A stretch of 17,766 nucleotides of DNA from Actinomycetes bacterium (lineage in GTDB: Bacteria; Actinomycetota; Actinomycetes; S36-B12; GCA-2699445), in the NCBI GenBank assembly GCA_022600255.1, contig JAHZKU010000031.1, forward strand, positions 1 to 17,766. Reading direction: 5' to 3'. Below are positions 1-7,486 of the stretch, one piece after another (position 1 is the stretch's first letter; each line of letters starts with the position of its first letter). Under the pieces are notes generated by a model. It was not told where the DNA came from. It saw only the letters and a list, made by a program, of their open reading frames with translations, and did no database searches. The position numbers and the translations under genes are program-made.

Positions 1-307
1 GGTTATTCACCACGTGCTGACCGGCATAGGCGAGGGCCCAAATCCGGATACGCGACATCAGCGCTTGCGCCGCGAAGATCGCCAGCAAGAGTATGCCAGC
101 TTGATTGAGTTCGCTGCGTCCACCGGTGCCATCCAGTGCAGAATCCACTAACGACCCAAGCACCCAAGGGAAACCCAAACCCAGCAGCCCGGAGAGCGCC
201 GTGGCAACGATAGCCGCCACGATCCAGCGCCGATAGGGCCGCACGAAGGGGCTCAGCGATAGTAGCAGTCGCCACTGCGTGGGCGACGCGGATCCGGACT
301 CGGCCAT
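1..307 (-). CDS. ABC transporter, exporter-type permease/ATPase half-transporter (N-terminal part only)
   Basis: Reading the minus strand from an ATG at 307 gives 102 open codons running off the left edge. The protein starts MAESGSASPTQW and then has the N-terminal pattern of ABCB/MsbA-type exporters: a basic elbow helix (FVRPYRRW), a first membrane helix rich in Ala/Leu/Val (about residues 27-45), the extracellular-loop motif PWVLGSLVDSAL, and a second hydrophobic segment (GILLLAIFAAQALM) followed by the basic stretch SRIR. The ATPase domain would lie outside the window. A GGAGG at 313-317 sits 5-6 nt before the ATG and decides the start; GTG at 310 is the alternative. It lies 101 bp downstream of the LOG-family gene on the same strand. 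Substrate cannot be told. Fairly sure of the family, from the membrane domain alone. Confidence 0.75.
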   Translation of the reverse strand, partial: MAESGSASPTQWRLLLSLSPFVRPYRRWIVAAIVATALSGLLGLGFPWVLGSLVDSALDGTGGRSELNQAGILLLAIFAAQALMSRIRIWALAYAGQHVVNN

Positions 308-408
308 CACCCACCTCCGCTCCACAACCATGTTGGGATCGCAAGGAGTGTATCTAGGGTTATGCCTGCGGATCAGGTGGTTGCCTCAGAGATACTCCTG
401 GGGAGCGA

Positions 409-1557
409 CTAGAACTGGGGTGCCCGCCAAGTCCGCCCCGCATGGTTGCGAGCGGTAATCGGGAAGGAGTTGATGCGATCGATTAATCGCCGCACTATCG
501 CGTAATCGCGCCGGGTGTGCGTGAAAACGATTCTGGGCAGGTGCAGCACGTCCTCCTCAACCGCAAATGCAGCCCGTTGCACGATCCGCCCCGAACGCAC
601 AACGCCGCCGAACTCCTCGTTTAGGGCCGCCATCTGATCATTGCTGAGGGCATGCTTGATACGAATCACCAGATCATCACGCACGTACCGCGAAGAGTGG
701 TAGTTCGCGTAGAACTGCTCAATGTGGGCGGCCGCATCCGCCGGATCCTGCGCCACGTAGTAGAGCTCTAGGTCGCTCTGCGCGATGAACCCCCGTGTCA
801 GAAGTTCTTCGCGCACGTACCGCTCCCAATGCGGCCAATAACTGGAGTCGGGTCCAGCTACCAGCACGATCGGGACGAGTGCTCCCCGACCGGTCTGTAT
901 CAGGGTCAATACCTCCAACAACTCGTCCTGGGTCCCGAAGCCGCCAGGAAAGGCCACGACGGCCTGACAGCTACTCAGGAAGATCAGCTTGCGCGTGAAG
1001 AAGTATCGGAACTTCAGCAACTTCTCGTTTCCGGCAATCACCGAGTTGGCCGATGTCTCGAAGGGCAGTTGGATCGAAAGCCCAAAGGACCCAGCGGCGC
1101 CAGGTCCCTCGTGGCCAGCTTTCATGATGCCGTCGCCGGCCCCGGTAATGACCAGCCACCCCAGATCGGCCATCTGCCGAGAAAAGTCGACGGCCGCTGC
1201 GTAGTCCGGGTGATCGGCCGGAGTCCGCGCGGATCCGAAGATACTCACCTTCATCGAGTCGGGGTACTCGGCAAAAAGGGAAAACGCCTCGCGCAACTCG
1301 CGGAACGAACGCGTCATCAGTTTGCGCGCCCCAGTCCCGGTGGGATCATCGATCTGCCGCAACGTGCTCAGCAGCAGTTCTTGGGTGAGTTGACCGTCTC
1401 GAGTGGCCATGTCACCGCCACAGGACCGAATCAATTCCTGCAGCCTGACGATCAACTCAGGCGTGTGGAGTTCGTTAGGTGGCCCAGCGGCAGACCTGCG
1501 GCTTCGGATGCGACGTCTATTCCTTTGCTGCCCGATCGGGGCCGACATTTGTGTCAT
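409..1557 (-). CDS. LOG family (TIGR00730-like, Rossmann fold) protein with C-terminal extension
   Basis: From the ATG at 1557 this is 382 residues. The core shows SIFGSARTP (about 105-113), GAGDGIMKAGHEG (139-151), FFTRK (186-190) and PGGFGTQDE (204-212), the PGGxGTxxE motif of the lysine-decarboxylase-like/LOG family. In characterised members this motif and the upstream Arg-Lys bind and hydrolyse nucleoside monophosphates, releasing free cytokinin-type bases; whether this protein acts on cytokinin nucleotides, AMP or something else cannot be told. It is longer than the roughly 190-residue minimal LOG enzymes, with about 100 extra residues before the fold and about 110 after it, which I do not recognise. 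The start is uncertain: an in-frame TTG at 1605 and a second ATG at 1548 are possible, and none has a clear Shine-Dalgarno. TTCGCT lies 6 nt before the chosen ATG, so a leaderless start is possible. Confidence 0.82.
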   Translation of the reverse strand: MTQMSAPIGQQRNRRRIRSRRSAAGPPNELHTPELIVRLQELIRSCGGDMATRDGQLTQELLLSTLRQIDDPTGTGARKLMTRSFRELREAFSLFAEYPDSMKVSIFGSARTPADHPDYAAAVDFSRQMADLGWLVITGAGDGIMKAGHEGPGAAGSFGLSIQLPFETSANSVIAGNEKLLKFRYFFTRKLIFLSSCQAVVAFPGGFGTQDELLEVLTLIQTGRGALVPIVLVAGPDSSYWPHWERYVREELLTRGFIAQSDLELYYVAQDPADAAAHIEQFYANYHSSRYVRDDLVIRIKHALSNDQMAALNEEFGGVVRSGRIVQRAAFAVEEDVLHLPRIVFTHTRRDYAIVRRLIDRINSFPITARNHAGRTWRAPQF

Positions 1558-1656
1558 AACTGCAGCGAATCGGGTGCGCGGGAACGCCCCGTTTCGTGAC
1601 CGCAAAGTGTCTGTGATCTTTGGATGAACAACACGTCGGGCCGGACCAGAGCTGAC

Positions 1657-1921
1657 CTAAAGCCATTTGGAGTGTTTGAAGACCACGAACAGGGCAACGC
1701 AGATGCTGGCCATCACTGCCAACACCACGGGATACCCCCACTGGGAATCGAAGTTCAGGCATGTCCTTGAAGTTCATTCCGTAGATTCCAGCGATCGCGG
1801 TTGGAATCGCGATGATTGCCGCCCAGGCGGAAATCTTGCGCATGTCCGCGTTCTGCCGCAGTTCCTGTTGTGATGTGACGGCCAACAGCATGGCCATCAG
1901 GAGTTGATCATGACTATCCCG
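1657..1921 (-). pseudogene. corA: corA-type Mg2+/Co2+ transporter, truncated and frameshifted 3' remnant
   Basis: The minus strand encodes the C-terminal hallmark of CorA: an acidic/basic helix end (RQNADMRKISAW), a first membrane helix (AAIIAIPTAIAG) and the signature YGMNF, followed by MPEL. Directly after MPELRF the frame breaks. Shifting one base at 1744-1745 restores the expected ending: QWGYPVVLAVMASICVALF (second membrane helix), a basic tail and a TAG stop at 1657-1659. Upstream the frame is closed by an in-frame TAA at 1922-1924, so only about 85 of the family's usual 300-plus residues remain and the whole cytoplasmic domain is missing. The frameshift alone could be a sequencing error, but the missing 5' part cannot. 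The remnant abuts the promoter of the divergent SDR gene. It is probably not functional. Confidence 0.85.
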
Positions 1922-1971
1922 TTAACGATCCAGGGCACCTGGCAGGAACGGGACTAGCAGGCGGACCACGG

Positions 1972-1977
1972 TACATT
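1972..1977 (+). promoter_or_regulatory. Probable -10 box of a leaderless SDR transcript
   Basis: TACATT fits the TANNNT actinobacterial -10 pattern and ends 6 nt before the ATG at 1984, so transcription would begin at or within a base of the start codon. The GGAG at 1980-1983 touches the ATG and is too close to act as a Shine-Dalgarno. No convincing -35 is seen. Confidence 0.4.
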
Positions 1978-1983
1978 GCGGAG

Positions 1984-2760
1984 ATGGACCTACAACTGAC
2001 GAACATGTGTTTCCTCGTCTCGGGCGGTTCACGTGGCCTCGGCCTTGCCACGGCAGAGGCGCTCGCGGCCGAGGGCGCCAACGTCGTGATCGTAGGACGC
2101 GATCCGCAGACCGCCATCGCGGCCGCGGCCGGAATCGGAAACCAGGCCAGGGCCTTCGTAGGCGATCTCGCAGATCCACAGATCGCCGAGAGGGCGGTCG
2201 CCGAAGCGCGCTCACACTTTGACCGCTGTGACGGTGCCTTGGTCAGCGTGGGCGGTCCCCCACCGGGCTCGGGGTTGGCCAATACCGATGACGAGTGGCG
2301 CGATGCGTTTGAGTCCGTCTTTTTGGGTGCGTTGCGCGTGATCCGTGCTGTGCTGGACCAAGACCTCAATCCGGTCACTGTCGCTAGCCCGGAGCGCGCT
2401 CTGCTCCTCGTGCTGTCGACTTCGGCCAAGAATCCAATCCCAGGGTTGACGATCAGCAACGGGCTCCGGCCCGGACTCGCGATGCTCGTGAAAGACCTTT
2501 CTGATTCCTACGCGGCACAAAATGTACGGATCAACTCCATCCTGCCAGGCCGGATCGAGACCGCACGCACCCTGCAACTCGACGAGAACACCGCTGACGC
2601 AGCGGCTAGTCGAGCCGCGAATGAGTCGAGAATCCCGATGCGGCGATACGGCCGACCCGAAGAGTTCGGCGCGACTGCAGCGTTCCTTCTTTCGCCTAAG
2701 GCCTCCTACATCACCGGCGCAGCGATTTCCGTGGACGGGGGCAGCGGACGCTCTTTGTGA
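1984..2760 (+). CDS. SDR family oxidoreductase-like protein, atypical active site
   Basis: 258 residues, a normal length for short-chain dehydrogenases. The N-terminus has the cofactor-binding turn SGGSRGLG (13-20), and VGRD (37-40) at the end of the second strand. DLAD (61-64) matches the adenine-contacting acidic loop. VGGPPPG (89-95) replaces the usual NNAG. The catalytic region reads LSTSAKNPIPGLTISNGLR (144-162): a serine is present, but the Tyr of YxxxK is Ser158 and the Lys is Arg162. PGRIET (188-193) and SVDGG at the C-terminus are standard. From memory a subgroup of FabG-like SDRs has this GGPPPG plus SNxLR combination (Bacillus YvrD-like), so the replacement is probably subgroup-specific and not decay. 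Substrate is unknown. The gene is monocistronic, divergent from the corA remnant and convergent with the downstream ABC gene. Confidence 0.85.
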   Translation: MDLQLTNMCFLVSGGSRGLGLATAEALAAEGANVVIVGRDPQTAIAAAAGIGNQARAFVGDLADPQIAERAVAEARSHFDRCDGALVSVGGPPPGSGLANTDDEWRDAFESVFLGALRVIRAVLDQDLNPVTVASPERALLLVLSTSAKNPIPGLTISNGLRPGLAMLVKDLSDSYAAQNVRINSILPGRIETARTLQLDENTADAAASRAANESRIPMRRYGRPEEFGATAAFLLSPKASYITGAAISVDGGSGRSL

Positions 2761-2812
2761 CGCCGCAGTCGGCCCGCGGTGGGCAAGCGGCCGGGGGGCG
2801 CGAGCAACCGGC

Positions 2813-4684
2813 TCAGTGCGCCGCGTACTGGGTGCGATATAGCTCGGCGTACTGGCCGTCCAGATCCATCAGGTCGGCGTGCGACCCTGATTCGACCACC
2901 CGGCCGCCGACCACAACCAGGATGCGGTCAGCCTGCCTGATCGTGCTCAGCCGGTGGGCCACGACCAGCGAGGTACGACCTTCTAGGGCGGTATCGAGTG
3001 CACGTTGCACGGCCACCTCACTCTCGCTGTCGAGGTGAGCAGTTGCCTCGTCTAGGAGCACCACATCGGGCGCCTTCAACAACAGTCGGGCAATCGCCAG
3101 TCGCTGCTTCTCGCCACCGGACAGGCGATGTCCCCTGTCCCCTACCACGGTGTCTAAACCGTCTGGCAACGCGCGGATCAGGTCCGCAATACGGGCCGCC
3201 TCACATGCTGCCATGACCTCGGACTCGCTGGCGCCGGGGCGCGCATACGTCAGGTTTGCCCAGATGGTGTCGTGGAACATATGCGCGTCCTGGGTGACAA
3301 CCCCAACAACGTCGTGCAGGGACTGCTGTGTGACATCTGTGATGTCTTGACCTTGCACCCTGATCACCCCAGACGTGGGGTCATAGAGCCGAGACACTAG
3401 CGCGGTGATGGTGGTCTTGCCAGCCCCGCTGGGCCCGACCAACGCCACCATTTGACCGGGCGCCACGTCGAAGGTGACGTCGCTGAGGGCCACTCCGTGC
3501 CCTACTTCACGTTCGGTCTTGCGGGCGATGGACTCCAGCGATGCCAGCGATACCTCGTCCGGCGTGGGATAGGAGAACGAGACATCCTCAAATGCGACCC
3601 CGGTGGGGACGCCACGCCGCAGCGCTGTCGCCCCCTTCTTGTCTTGCACCATCGGGGCCAGATCTAGCACCTCGAAGACCCGCTCAAAGGACACCAAGGC
3701 CGTCATCACGTCTACGCGCACGTTCGAAATCGCGGTGAGCGGACCATACAACTGGGCCAGAAGACCAACAATCGCCAGCAGGGTGCCTAGGGTCAAGGTG
3801 CCGTTGATCACGAAGTTGCCACCCACCCCGTAGGCAATCGCGGTGGCCAAGGCCGCGACTAGCGTCAGGGCTGCGAAGAAATACCGGTTTGCCATGGCAA
3901 TCCGAACCCCGATATCGCGCACCTCGGCCGCTTTGCCAGCGTATTCCTGTTCCTCCTCCTTCGGCCGACCGAAGAGCTTCACCAGCAGGGCGCCAGCAAC
4001 GTTGAATCGTTCAGTCATCTGGGTGCTAAGCTCTGCGTTCCAGATCATCTGGTTGCGCGTTAGATCTTGCAGCCGGCGCCCCATCCAGCGCGCAGGCAAC
4101 AGAAACAGCGGAACCAAGATCAGCGCAGCCAACGTGATCTGCCATGACAGCAGAAACATCGTGACCAGGATGACGACCACCGTGATGAGGTTGCCGACCA
4201 CCCCGCTGAGGGTGCTTGTGAAGGCTTGTTGCGCCCCGATGACATCGTTGTTCAATCGCGAGACCAAGGCGCCAGTCTGGGCACGTGTGAAGAAGGCGAT
4301 GGACTGCCGCTGCACGTGCTCGAAGATTTCCGCACGCAACGCGTAGATCAGCCCCTCGCCAATCCGCGAGGACAAGTAGCGGCCCCACAATCCTACCGCT
4401 GCATCGATCACCGCAATTACTGCAACAAGAACGGCGGTAAAGGTCACCACCGCGGAGTTGCCCACCGAGATCCCGTCGTCAACAATCCGGCGGAACAACA
4501 GTGGTTGGGCCACGGTTAGCAATGCACCGATCGCCAACGTGATTAGGAAAAAGAACACCAACAGCTTGAAGGGTTTGGCGTAGGCAAGAATCCGCCGGAC
4601 AGTGCCTTTCTTCAAGTCCTCTTGGACGACCGAACGGTCCCGAGTGAAGGAGCGGTATGTGCTCCAGGGTCCTTGTCCGGACAT
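2813..4684 (-). CDS. ABC exporter half-transporter (membrane domain fused to ATPase)
   Basis: 623 residues, complete. An exporter-type membrane domain with six predicted helices covers about 35-320 (first helix LLVFFFLITLAIGALL, 41-56). The ATPase domain follows: A-loop Tyr in SYPTP (371-375), Walker A GPSGAGKTT (417-425), Q-loop Gln465, signature LSGGE (521-525), Walker B VVLLDE (541-546), D-loop HLD (550-552; more often ALD) and H-loop His577. All catalytic residues are present, so it should be an active ATP-driven exporter working as a homo- or heterodimer in the cytoplasmic membrane. About 25 residues (374-398) are inserted between the A-loop and the next strand; I recall similar inserts in actinobacterial relatives. 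Substrate unknown. The start ATG at 4684 is preceded by a weak GGTGG. A near-palindrome lies 22 bp upstream. Confidence 0.92.
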   Translation of the reverse strand: MSGQGPWSTYRSFTRDRSVVQEDLKKGTVRRILAYAKPFKLLVFFFLITLAIGALLTVAQPLLFRRIVDDGISVGNSAVVTFTAVLVAVIAVIDAAVGLWGRYLSSRIGEGLIYALRAEIFEHVQRQSIAFFTRAQTGALVSRLNNDVIGAQQAFTSTLSGVVGNLITVVVILVTMFLLSWQITLAALILVPLFLLPARWMGRRLQDLTRNQMIWNAELSTQMTERFNVAGALLVKLFGRPKEEEQEYAGKAAEVRDIGVRIAMANRYFFAALTLVAALATAIAYGVGGNFVINGTLTLGTLLAIVGLLAQLYGPLTAISNVRVDVMTALVSFERVFEVLDLAPMVQDKKGATALRRGVPTGVAFEDVSFSYPTPDEVSLASLESIARKTEREVGHGVALSDVTFDVAPGQMVALVGPSGAGKTTITALVSRLYDPTSGVIRVQGQDITDVTQQSLHDVVGVVTQDAHMFHDTIWANLTYARPGASESEVMAACEAARIADLIRALPDGLDTVVGDRGHRLSGGEKQRLAIARLLLKAPDVVLLDEATAHLDSESEVAVQRALDTALEGRTSLVVAHRLSTIRQADRILVVVGGRVVESGSHADLMDLDGQYAELYRTQYAAH

Positions 4685-4705
4685 TGGCCACCAGCTTTCT
4701 GATCA

Positions 4706-4723
4706 GGGGGGATCGATCGCCCC
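4706..4723. repeat. 18-bp near-palindrome upstream of the ABC exporter
   Basis: GGGGGATCGATCGCCCCC at 4706-4723 folds on itself with a single mismatched pair (4710/4719), centred between 4714 and 4715. It lies 22 bp before the exporter start at 4684, in the shared upstream region of two divergent genes, where a repressor site is plausible. No regulator is identified. Confidence 0.3.
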
Positions 4724-4943
4724 CGAGGACAAGGGAATCCGATATGCGCTGAGCGCGACCGCCGCGGGCACACCCCAACCCTAGGCAACAACTGGCCCAT
4801 CAGAGAATTTCTTCCCGATTACGCTGGCGGCGATCCCGATTTGGCCTCGCATCGCGGGTGCCGGCGCTCGCGAACCAGATCCCCGGATCGAAGCGGCGAA
4901 AGCATCGGTCGCGTACCGCCAGTAACCCTGCAAAGATGGCGGC

Positions 4944-6404
4944 GTGAGAAACCTCGTCAGTACCGCCGTCCGCCGACGGGGCCAAACCGTAGGCACGGCG
5001 ATCGTCGCCGCCGCACTATTCGCCGTTGCCGGCTGTTCCTCCGGGGACACCAGTGGCTCCCCGTCCGCTAGTTCCAGTGCGGCTAGTCCCACCGCATCAC
5101 TGGAAGTTCCTGCGACGAACCCGTACTACCTGATTCAGAACACTTACACCGATCCCAAAGGCCAGGTGCTGTCTGGGACAAAGGTGAAGGGTTGCGAGAT
5201 CAGCAGTTTCACCAAGTGTCCGGACGCAGACTTATCGGGGCAGTACCTACAAGGCGCCTTTCTGTCCTACGCAAACCTGGCTGGGGCGGATATCAGTAGC
5301 GCGAACCTGAAAGCCGGATCGATTTCGTTCGCCAACTTCTCCGGCGTGAATCTGCGCGGCACGGAACTCTCCGCGACCTCCGCCGTGCGCACCAACTTGC
5401 GCAACGCAGACCTCCGCAAGGCACAGATGGTCCTAATGGACAACGCTGAGGCCAATCTCACCGGGGGCAACCTCAGCAAGACCACCATTGTTGACAGCAG
5501 TTTCGCAGCAGGCAAACTGGCTGGCGCAGACTTCTCCGATGCGGTGGTCCGGGGTACCTCACTGCAAAAAGCGGATCTGCGCGACGCCGACTTCAGCAAC
5601 GCCGATCTGAGCGGTAGCCAGTTCCTCGGGGCCAAGACCGGCGGGGCGAACTTCACTGGCGCCACGTTCTGCAACACAATCATGGCGGACGGCTCAGTGC
5701 GGGGTGCGACAGAAGACCAGTGCCCCGGCGCAGTCAGTTTCGGCCCTTCGGGCAGTACAGTCACCATGGCCCCAGACGACCCGCTCTATCTCGGGGCAGC
5801 CTCTCAGATGAACACCAAACCAGGACAACCTTACGGCGCCACCCTCAACGGGTGCACGCTCCAGCCCAAGTCCGATTGTTCCGGAGCTGATCTTTCCAAT
5901 ACCAACCTGACCAATGTGTCCTTGGACCAAGCCCAACTCACGAAAACCCAGATCAATGACGCTAGTGCTGAGGGCTTGTCGATGTCATTCAGTTCGGCCA
6001 ACGACTTCCAGGCCGGTGGTGCCAAGCTGATCGGGGCGAGCGCCACCTCGTCAGATCTGAGAGGAGCAACGCTGTCTGGGGCCGTCCTATCCTTCGCCGC
6101 GATATCCCTAGCTGACCTCACCGACGCCGATCTCAGTGGCGCGAACCTCGGCTTCGGAGATGTCATCGGAGCCAACATGTCTGGGGCGAATCTGGTGGGG
6201 GCCGATATCTCAGACTCCAACGCCATCGGCCTAGACCTGACCGGCGCTGACCTATCCGGCGCGAACCTCAGTGATGCCGACTTCACTGGGGCAACCTTCA
6301 AGGACACCAATTTCAGCGGAGCCACCTACTGCAATACGGTGATGCCCGATGGCAGCGTGAAGGAGCCCAGAGAGGGCTTGTGCCCCGGTCAGAAAGAGCC
6401 GTGA
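4944..6404 (+). CDS. Pentapeptide-repeat lipoprotein with two duplicated domains
   Basis: 486 residues from a GTG. A basic N-terminus and hydrophobic helix (17-29) lead to a lipobox AVAG-C with Cys31 as the lipidation site, so the protein is probably exported and anchored to the outer face of the membrane. A Ser/Ala-rich linker (32-56) follows. Two domains, about 60-261 and 280-481, consist largely of A(D/N)LSG-type pentapeptide repeats, which form a right-handed quadrilateral beta-helix. Each domain starts with a Cys-x7-Cys segment (84/92 and 304/312) and ends with an ATxCNTxMxDGSV segment and a Cys-x16-Cys pair (243/260 and 463/480). All four Cys pairs are offset by exactly 220 residues, indicating duplication without net insertion or deletion. 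Function unknown: likely an extracellular binding or structural protein. No enzyme motif is seen. It is monocistronic and convergent with the crotonase gene. The GTG start has no strong Shine-Dalgarno. Confidence 0.88.
   Translation: MRNLVSTAVRRRGQTVGTAIVAAALFAVAGCSSGDTSGSPSASSSAASPTASLEVPATNPYYLIQNTYTDPKGQVLSGTKVKGCEISSFTKCPDADLSGQYLQGAFLSYANLAGADISSANLKAGSISFANFSGVNLRGTELSATSAVRTNLRNADLRKAQMVLMDNAEANLTGGNLSKTTIVDSSFAAGKLAGADFSDAVVRGTSLQKADLRDADFSNADLSGSQFLGAKTGGANFTGATFCNTIMADGSVRGATEDQCPGAVSFGPSGSTVTMAPDDPLYLGAASQMNTKPGQPYGATLNGCTLQPKSDCSGADLSNTNLTNVSLDQAQLTKTQINDASAEGLSMSFSSANDFQAGGAKLIGASATSSDLRGATLSGAVLSFAAISLADLTDADLSGANLGFGDVIGANMSGANLVGADISDSNAIGLDLTGADLSGANLSDADFTGATFKDTNFSGATYCNTVMPDGSVKEPREGLCPGQKEP
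5121..6386 (+). repeat. Two 220-residue (660-nt) coding repeats within the pentapeptide lipoprotein
   Basis: Codons 60-261 and 280-481 of the lipoprotein gene are the two copies (5121-5726 and 5781-6386). They align with a constant 660-nt offset, judged by the four cysteines and the CNTxMxDGSV cap. The nucleotide sequences have diverged, so the duplication is old and not a recent tandem array. Confidence 0.75.
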
Positions 6405-6454
6405 TCGGGGGCTGTTTCGACCAGCACGCAGTCGAGAAGACCGGAATCTCGTTC

Positions 6455-7261
6455 CTAGCCCATCAGCTTGGTGAGCATGGCCAAGCGACCACTCTGGGAG
6501 ACCCGTTCATTGAGTCGCTGCTCCGACGAGGTCGCCGTCGTGCCGGCCCGCAACAGCGCTTTGGTGGCGCTGCACGTCCCGGGCAATCTACTGGTCAGTG
6601 TCTGCACCAACTCATCGGCGCGGTCAGCCAACTCGGCATTGGGAACGCAGTCAACCGCGATTCCGATCTGCACAGCCTCCGACCCGCTCACCCATCGGGT
6701 GGTCAGGCAGATTTCCAAGGCGCGTTTGTAGCCCACCGTCTGGACTAGGTCCGTGGTGCCGGTGAGATCAGGCACCAATCCGTAGGCGGCCTCTCGCATG
6801 CTGAACTGGGCATCTTCGGCACAGAACACCAGATCGCATGCCAACGCAATCTGGAAGCCGCCGCCCACCGCGTGGCCCTGTACGACCGCGATCGTGATGG
6901 CGGGGATGTCCGTAAGCCAACTGAAAGACTGCTGAATCTGATCGATATCGGCCAAGATGTCGCCATCGTTGTCCTTAGCCAACGAGATCAGCGACTTTTC
7001 CCCGGGAATTCCCTCGGGAGTGAACATCCGCTTGTCCATCCCGGCTGAGAACGAAGCACCCGCACCGGCCAGGATGATGACTTGCGGGTGCACCTCGATT
7101 GCCAGATCCCGTGCCACGATCAGTCTGCGCCACATGGCCGGCGTCATGGCGTTGCGTGCGTCGGGACGGTTCATCGTCAGGCGCAGGACGGGGCCGTCCA
7201 GCTCGATCCGGAGGCCGTCTTCGTCGGTTGTTTCATAAGATGCGTCAGCTACTGCGTTCAC
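6455..7261 (-). CDS. Crotonase / enoyl-CoA hydratase-isomerase family protein
   Basis: 268 residues from a GTG. It carries the crotonase fold hallmarks: NRPDARNAM (31-39), the first oxyanion-hole segment FSAGMD (71-76), and the second, GHAVGGGFQ (129-137), followed by REAAYGLVPD (156-165). Compared with rat enoyl-CoA hydratase, Glu144 is replaced by Gln137 while the Glu164 equivalent is kept as Glu157; Asp165 sits where dienoyl-CoA isomerase has a catalytic Asp. This pattern is seen in a crotonase subgroup, so hydration of enoyl-CoA is not assured and isomerase activity is possible. It works on acyl-CoA thioesters in the cytoplasm. The start overlaps the stop of the upstream HTH gene as GTGA (7258-7261), implying translational coupling. 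M. tuberculosis has an echA12-like gene in the same neighbourhood (from memory). Confidence 0.88.
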   Translation of the reverse strand: MNAVADASYETTDEDGLRIELDGPVLRLTMNRPDARNAMTPAMWRRLIVARDLAIEVHPQVIILAGAGASFSAGMDKRMFTPEGIPGEKSLISLAKDNDGDILADIDQIQQSFSWLTDIPAITIAVVQGHAVGGGFQIALACDLVFCAEDAQFSMREAAYGLVPDLTGTTDLVQTVGYKRALEICLTTRWVSGSEAVQIGIAVDCVPNAELADRADELVQTLTSRLPGTCSATKALLRAGTTATSSEQRLNERVSQSGRLAMLTKLMG

Positions 7262-7467
7262 GATTTCTTCCGTCTAGTTGCGCCACCCCGTCCCCGCAAC
7301 TCTACCCCGGCGTCCTTGAGAATCCGATGGATGAACCCGTAGGAGCGTGATGTTTGGGCCGCCAGTTCTCGAATACTGGCACCGGACTTGTACTGCTTCA
7401 CGAGGTCCCTAGTTAATGCGTCTCGGTCAGCGCCGGTAACTCGTCGACCCTTTGCGATTGCCGCCAC
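7258..7467 (-). CDS. Small helix-turn-helix protein (Rv1473A-like)
   Basis: 69 residues from a GTG with a strong GGAGG (7473-7477) five bases upstream. The sequence GRRVTGADRDALTRDLVKQY is followed by a compact helix-turn-helix, ASIRELAAQTSRSYGFIHRIL (30-50), and a basic tail ending RGRGGATRRKKS. This is a recognisable small actinobacterial protein that, from memory, sits next to an ABC-F gene and an enoyl-CoA hydratase gene in mycobacteria (Rv1473A); there it is annotated as a possible transcriptional regulator. It probably binds DNA through the HTH and the Arg/Lys-rich end. An inverted repeat just upstream (7487-7507) is a candidate autoregulatory site. Its stop overlaps the crotonase start by four bases. 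Confidence 0.85.
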   Translation of the reverse strand: MAAIAKGRRVTGADRDALTRDLVKQYKSGASIRELAAQTSRSYGFIHRILKDAGVELRGRGGATRRKKS

Positions 7468-7486
7468 AGCTACCTCCGTTGAAGCT

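Noticed and set aside
3..344. 113-codon minus-strand frame at the left edge
   Set aside because: Another minus-strand frame, starting at 307 with a GGAGG, encodes a clear ABC exporter N-terminus; this one is Arg/Gly-rich noise.
829..1599. 256-codon open frame on the plus strand opposite the LOG-family gene
   Set aside because: It is antisense to a gene with clear family motifs and has no domain or ribosome binding site of its own.
1744..1745. Programmed frameshift in corA
   Set aside because: There is no slippery heptamer or known precedent, and the gene is also missing its 5' two thirds, so decay explains it better.
4781..5092. 103-codon minus-strand frame in the region before the lipoprotein gene
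   Set aside because: It overlaps the lipoprotein signal peptide and shows no family motif or Shine-Dalgarno; probably chance.
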